A program made the position numbers and the translations under genes. A stretch of 9,172 nt of DNA, from contig NZSO01000066.1 in assembly GCA_002696885.1 (NCBI GenBank), positions 4,119 to 13,290 on the forward strand, read 5' to 3'. Of the stretch, positions 6,919 through 9,172 are shown one piece after another; within the stretch, counting starts at the first letter, position 1; each line of letters starts with the position of its first letter. Under the pieces are notes generated by a model. The model did not search any database. It was not told the DNA's origin and was given only the letters and a program-made list of their open reading frames with translations. The DNA is from Verrucomicrobiales bacterium. Its GTDB lineage: Bacteria; Verrucomicrobiota; Verrucomicrobiia; Verrucomicrobiales; DEV007.

Positions 6919-7426
6919 CCCATTGCACATTGCTGAAAAGCATTTCATCAGAATCGAATACAAATTTACCTTTAAATCTCTTATCATCTAGGACCCCCGG
7001 AAGCCAGATTACATCGTCGGCCCACATGTCTTTATAAGGAACATTTTTAAAGTCACACCAAAATGGTTTTGCCTCTATGGTTTCTTCTGGATCACCAGAA
7101 AAAGTGGATGTTTTAAAAACAGTACAATGAAGTGCTAATTTATCTCCATTTAAAAATTGAAATTTCAATGTTCCCATTTTCTTAAGGTCGGATACCTCTA
7201 GCCTCACTTCCTCCATCACTTCTCTTACAGCTGCACTTTCTGCACTTTCACCTTTTTCAATTTTTCCACCTGGTGCATTAATTTTTCCGGCACCGAGACC
7301 TGTTTTTTTTTTGATCAGAAGAACCTCATTGTTTTTACAAATAAAAACCAAACTAGATAACATATTAGGCTGCCATGTACTCCAATTGAATGGGCTCAGT
7401 TGATTGTCTCCATCTTCCCCTATCAT
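6911..7426 (-). CDS. Nudix hydrolase, MTH1-like (predicted 8-oxo-dGTP / oxidised purine nucleotide diphosphatase)
   Basis: This Nudix protein is predicted to hydrolyse oxidised (d)NTPs to monophosphates and so clean the nucleotide pool. From the ATG at 7426 it has 171 residues. The frame extends to a TTG at 7462 (183 residues) inside trpE. I prefer the ATG because related proteins, as I recall them, begin shortly before a WSTWQP-like stretch. Numbered from the TTG, the Nudix box starts at Gly66 (GKIEKGE), with REVMEEV at 80-86 providing the metal-binding glutamates Glu84 and Glu85. Arg87 replaces the usual Gly of EExGU. Asn62 in GAGKIN and Trp147-Asp149-Asp150 in PYKDMWADD match the base-recognition residues N33, W117, D119 and D120 of human MTH1. 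The gene follows trpE by 13 bases and is probably co-transcribed with it. A run of ten A residues in its message encodes Lys51-Lys53. The fold is sure; substrate inferred. Confidence 0.92.
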   Translation of the reverse strand: MIGEDGDNQLSPFNWSTWQPNMLSSLVFICKNNEVLLIKKKTGLGAGKINAPGGKIEKGESAESAAVREVMEEVRLEVSDLKKMGTLKFQFLNGDKLALHCTVFKTSTFSGDPEETIEAKPFWCDFKNVPYKDMWADDVIWLPGVLDDKRFKGKFVFDSDEMLFSNVQWAN

Positions 7427-7439
7427 TCTCAGAAAATAA

Positions 7440-8945
7440 TCAATCTTCAAGGGATGCTGCAAATTCTATGGCCTTAATCAATCCCATGGCCTTATTCAAG
7501 GTCTCATTATACTCATATTCAGGTTCAGAATCAGCGACCACTCCAGCTCCAGCTTGTACAAATGTTTTATCTCCTTTCATAACAGCAGTTCGCAACGCTA
7601 TACAGGAGTCATGATTTCCGTCATAACCAAAATACCCAATGGCACCAGAGTAAGCACACCTTTTATTACTCTCTAAATCGTTAATTATTTGCATTGCACG
7701 AACCTTTGGCGCTCCACTGACAGTACCAGCGGGAAAAGTTGCCCTCATAACATCATAAGCTGTTTTTCCACTCGCTAGTTTTCCACTAACATTTGAAACA
7801 ATGTGCATGACGTGACTGTATTTCTCAACAATCATAAACTCATCTACACTCACAGTATCATAGTCAGAAACTCTCCCCACGTCATTCCGAGCTAGATCCA
7901 CAAGCATGATGTGTTCGGCTCTTTCTTTGGGGTCTGCTAATAATTCTTCAGCCAAAGATTCATCCTCTTCTAGAGTTTTTCCTCTCCAACGAGTTCCTGC
8001 AATTGGGCGAATATCGATTTTATTGTCAATAGCACGAACATGAACCTCTGGAGAGCATCCCACCAAAGAAAACCCTTCACCCAAATTTAAACAAAACATA
8101 TAAGGTGAGGGATTGACTGCTCTAAGCGCTCTGTAGAGATCGATTGATGAACCAGAAAAATTAACTTCTAATCTTTGGGAAAGCACAATCTGGAATGCAT
8201 CACCGGCATGAATAAACTCTTTGGCTTTTTCAACCATTTCGCAATAGTCTGACTTTGAAGTATTACTATTGTATTTAATACCACTGGTCTCACACCCCTT
8301 GATCAAAGGGCGAAAGCTCAGTATTCGATCAAGTTTTTCAATAAGCTGACTAATTTGAATTTTAGCTGCTTGATATAATTCTTCTAAGTCATTTTTTTCG
8401 TCTGTAAATATATTAGAGACCACTAGTATTTTTCTTAATCTATGATCAAAGATTACTACATTATTTGTGATCATGAACACCATGTCTGGTAAACTCAAAT
8501 CATCATCGGCTGGTTCCTTTATTGTCGGCTCAAAATATTTTACGGCATCATAGGAAAGATAACCAACAGCCCCTCCGTAGAAAACTGGTAAATTATCGTT
8601 TTGAACCGGTTGATATGCTGCCATGAACAGTTCAAGATCTTTGAGCGGGTCACCTGTTTCACTCTCATACTTATTCACTTTATCCCCTTCAGTGACCGTA
8701 ATTTCATTTCCTCGTGCTTCTATTACAGAGCGCGGATCACTTCCAATAAACGAATATCTTCCAGCACGGTCTGTACTTTCAGCTGACTCTAGCAGGAAGC
8801 TATGCTTACCATTACATATTTTTTGAAAAATAGAGATTGGAGTTTCATAGTCCGCAGATAGCTCTGCATAAACCGGCACAAGGTTACCTTTTGAAGCTTG
8901 TTCCTCAAAATTATCAAATGACGGTGTTAGGGGAATATTCTGCAA
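7440..8945 (-). CDS. trpE: Anthranilate synthase component I (TrpE)
   Basis: This is the 501-residue large subunit that converts chorismate plus ammonia to anthranilate, the first committed step of tryptophan synthesis, acting with the TrpG glutamine amidotransferase. Seen: the tryptophan feedback site LLESAES (51-57) together with NPSPYMF (278-284); GCSPE (296-300); RPIAGTRWRG (313-322); AEHIMLVDLARNDVGRV (343-359); SHVMHIVS (377-384); FPAGTVSGAPKVRAM (404-418); and QAGAGVVADSEPEYEYNETL (464-483), which includes a predicted magnesium ligand. The intact LLES motif argues for TrpE over the paralogues PabB or isochorismate synthase, and implies feedback inhibition. Length is typical. The only plausible start is TTG at 8945; there is no in-frame ATG before residue 108. 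No trpG or other trp gene is adjacent. The next gene is a Nudix hydrolase 13 bases downstream. I saw no TrpR box and no leader peptide with tandem Trp codons. Confidence 0.97.
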   Translation of the reverse strand: MQNIPLTPSFDNFEEQASKGNLVPVYAELSADYETPISIFQKICNGKHSFLLESAESTDRAGRYSFIGSDPRSVIEARGNEITVTEGDKVNKYESETGDPLKDLELFMAAYQPVQNDNLPVFYGGAVGYLSYDAVKYFEPTIKEPADDDLSLPDMVFMITNNVVIFDHRLRKILVVSNIFTDEKNDLEELYQAAKIQISQLIEKLDRILSFRPLIKGCETSGIKYNSNTSKSDYCEMVEKAKEFIHAGDAFQIVLSQRLEVNFSGSSIDLYRALRAVNPSPYMFCLNLGEGFSLVGCSPEVHVRAIDNKIDIRPIAGTRWRGKTLEEDESLAEELLADPKERAEHIMLVDLARNDVGRVSDYDTVSVDEFMIVEKYSHVMHIVSNVSGKLASGKTAYDVMRATFPAGTVSGAPKVRAMQIINDLESNKRCAYSGAIGYFGYDGNHDSCIALRTAVMKGDKTFVQAGAGVVADSEPEYEYNETLNKAMGLIKAIEFAASLED

Positions 8946-8946
8946 G

Positions 8947-8951
8947 TTCCT
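8947..8951 (-). promoter_or_regulatory. Shine-Dalgarno-like AGGAA unusually close to the trpE TTG start
   Basis: AGGAA on the minus strand is followed by a single C and then the TTG at 8945. The spacing is far shorter than the usual 5-9 bases. Either initiation is weak here, or the true start is the ATT three codons downstream, which would have a spacing of about 10. The amino-acid pattern of the family (PSFDNFEE...GNLVPVYAE) fits both. Confidence 0.4.
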
Positions 8952-8992
8952 GTAATGGGATGATTAATATAAATACTTTCTATCAAGGATCT

Positions 8993-8998
8993 AGTATA
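8993..8998 (-). promoter_or_regulatory. Possible -10 element for trpE
   Basis: TATACT on the minus strand matches the -10 consensus at five of six positions and lies in the 91-base AT-rich gap upstream of trpE. No good -35 is found 16-18 bases further upstream. The assignment is therefore weak, and trpE may instead be read through from an upstream gene. Confidence 0.25.
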
Positions 8999-9036
8999 TC
9001 AATTAACAAATAAATTAATATTTCCGTTTATTTGAT

Positions 9037-9171
9037 TCATGAAAACAAAGGAAATTCTTCTTGAGTAAATCCATTAGACTTGTTGCCCTGATCATTACTA
9101 AATGAATCTTCAAGAATGAATGGACCAGTCAGTTCATTCCTACTTGCACAATTAACTTCGATGCCGCTAAT
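9037..9171 (-). CDS. Possible C-terminal fragment of an unrecognised gene upstream of trpE
   Basis: On the minus strand a frame is open from the window edge for 44 residues and ends at a TGA at 9039-9037. The fragment begins ISGIEVNCASRNELTGPF and ends NGFTQEEFPLFS. It has mixed, protein-like composition, is hydrophilic and acidic, and has no membrane segment. It runs in the same direction as trpE, 91 bases upstream. I do not recognise the family. A frame this short can be open by chance in AT-rich DNA, but no comparable frame is open on the plus strand here. The rest of the gene lies outside the window. Confidence 0.42.
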   Translation of the reverse strand: MSGIEVNCASRNELTGPFILEDSFSNDQGNKSNGFTQEEFPLFS

Positions 9172-9172
9172 G

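Noticed and set aside
7440..7462. TTG at 7462 as the Nudix start, overlapping trpE by 23 bases
   Set aside because: It is possible, but there is no ribosome site and the extra 12 residues repeat trpE-coding DNA out of frame; the ATG at 7426 fits the family N-terminus better.
8601..8826. Two plus-strand frames opposite the start of trpE
   Set aside because: They are antisense shadows of the conserved N-terminal part of TrpE, with no ribosome site and no known family.
8946..9036. Search for a trp attenuator, leader peptide, T-box or TrpR operator upstream of trpE
   Set aside because: No tandem Trp codons, no GC-rich hairpin with a T-run, and no CTAG-type trp operator palindrome were seen; the stretch is simply AT-rich.
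9114..9139. Inverted repeat with GAATGAA/TTCATTC arms and a 12-base spacer near the right edge
   Set aside because: It lies inside the possible upstream coding fragment, has short arms, and has no T-run, so it is neither a convincing terminator nor an operator.
1..9172. Search for CRISPR arrays, insertion sequences, tRNA genes, defence or toxin-antitoxin genes
   Set aside because: No direct-repeat arrays, transposase motifs, terminal repeats or tRNA-like sequences were found; the genes present are efflux and housekeeping types.

Overview
The window is AT-rich DNA from a Gram-negative bacterium. The evidence is a complete tripartite RND efflux operon whose outer-membrane component is a predicted lipoprotein. 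The layout of the DUF5069 protein (6391-6918) and the N-terminus of the Nudix protein recall proteins I associate with Verrucomicrobiota of the Opitutae type. That assignment is from memory of the families, is only moderately supported, and no marker gene here settles it.

Region 1 (1 to about 6240, all minus strand) is a four-gene efflux operon read right to left: a TetR/PsrA-like repressor, a NodT/OprM-type outer-membrane channel lipoprotein, a periplasmic adaptor (membrane fusion protein), and an inner-membrane RND permease that runs off the left edge of the window. The genes are tightly packed. Repressor and channel overlap by 11 bases, channel and adaptor by 4 bases, and 33 bases separate adaptor and permease. 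A perfect 8+8 inverted repeat with a 4-base spacer (6218-6237) lies just upstream of the preferred repressor start. It contains CAAAC-N4-GTTTG, the published consensus form for Pseudomonas PsrA, and the repressor's recognition region is PsrA-like. The simplest reading is an autoregulated, ligand-induced pump.

Region 2 (about 6240-6918) holds a 148-base divergent intergenic region (188 bases up to the preferred repressor ATG), then a plus-strand DUF5069-family protein of unknown function. Its stop codon overlaps the stop of the convergent Nudix gene.

Region 3 (6911-9172, minus strand) holds trpE (anthranilate synthase component I), followed by a Nudix hydrolase that carries the substrate-pocket residues of MTH1-type 8-oxo-dGTP/2-OH-dATP diphosphatases. 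No trpG is adjacent. At the right edge there is an open C-terminal fragment of a possible upstream gene that I do not recognise.

No stretch over 300 bases lacks a gene. I see no tRNA, rRNA, insertion sequence, CRISPR array, or convincing rho-independent terminator. Most of the window is ordinary. The points most worth a second look are the PsrA-type operator/repressor pair on an efflux operon, the A10 run and altered Nudix box in the MTH1-like gene, and the unusual initiation regions of trpE and the repressor.
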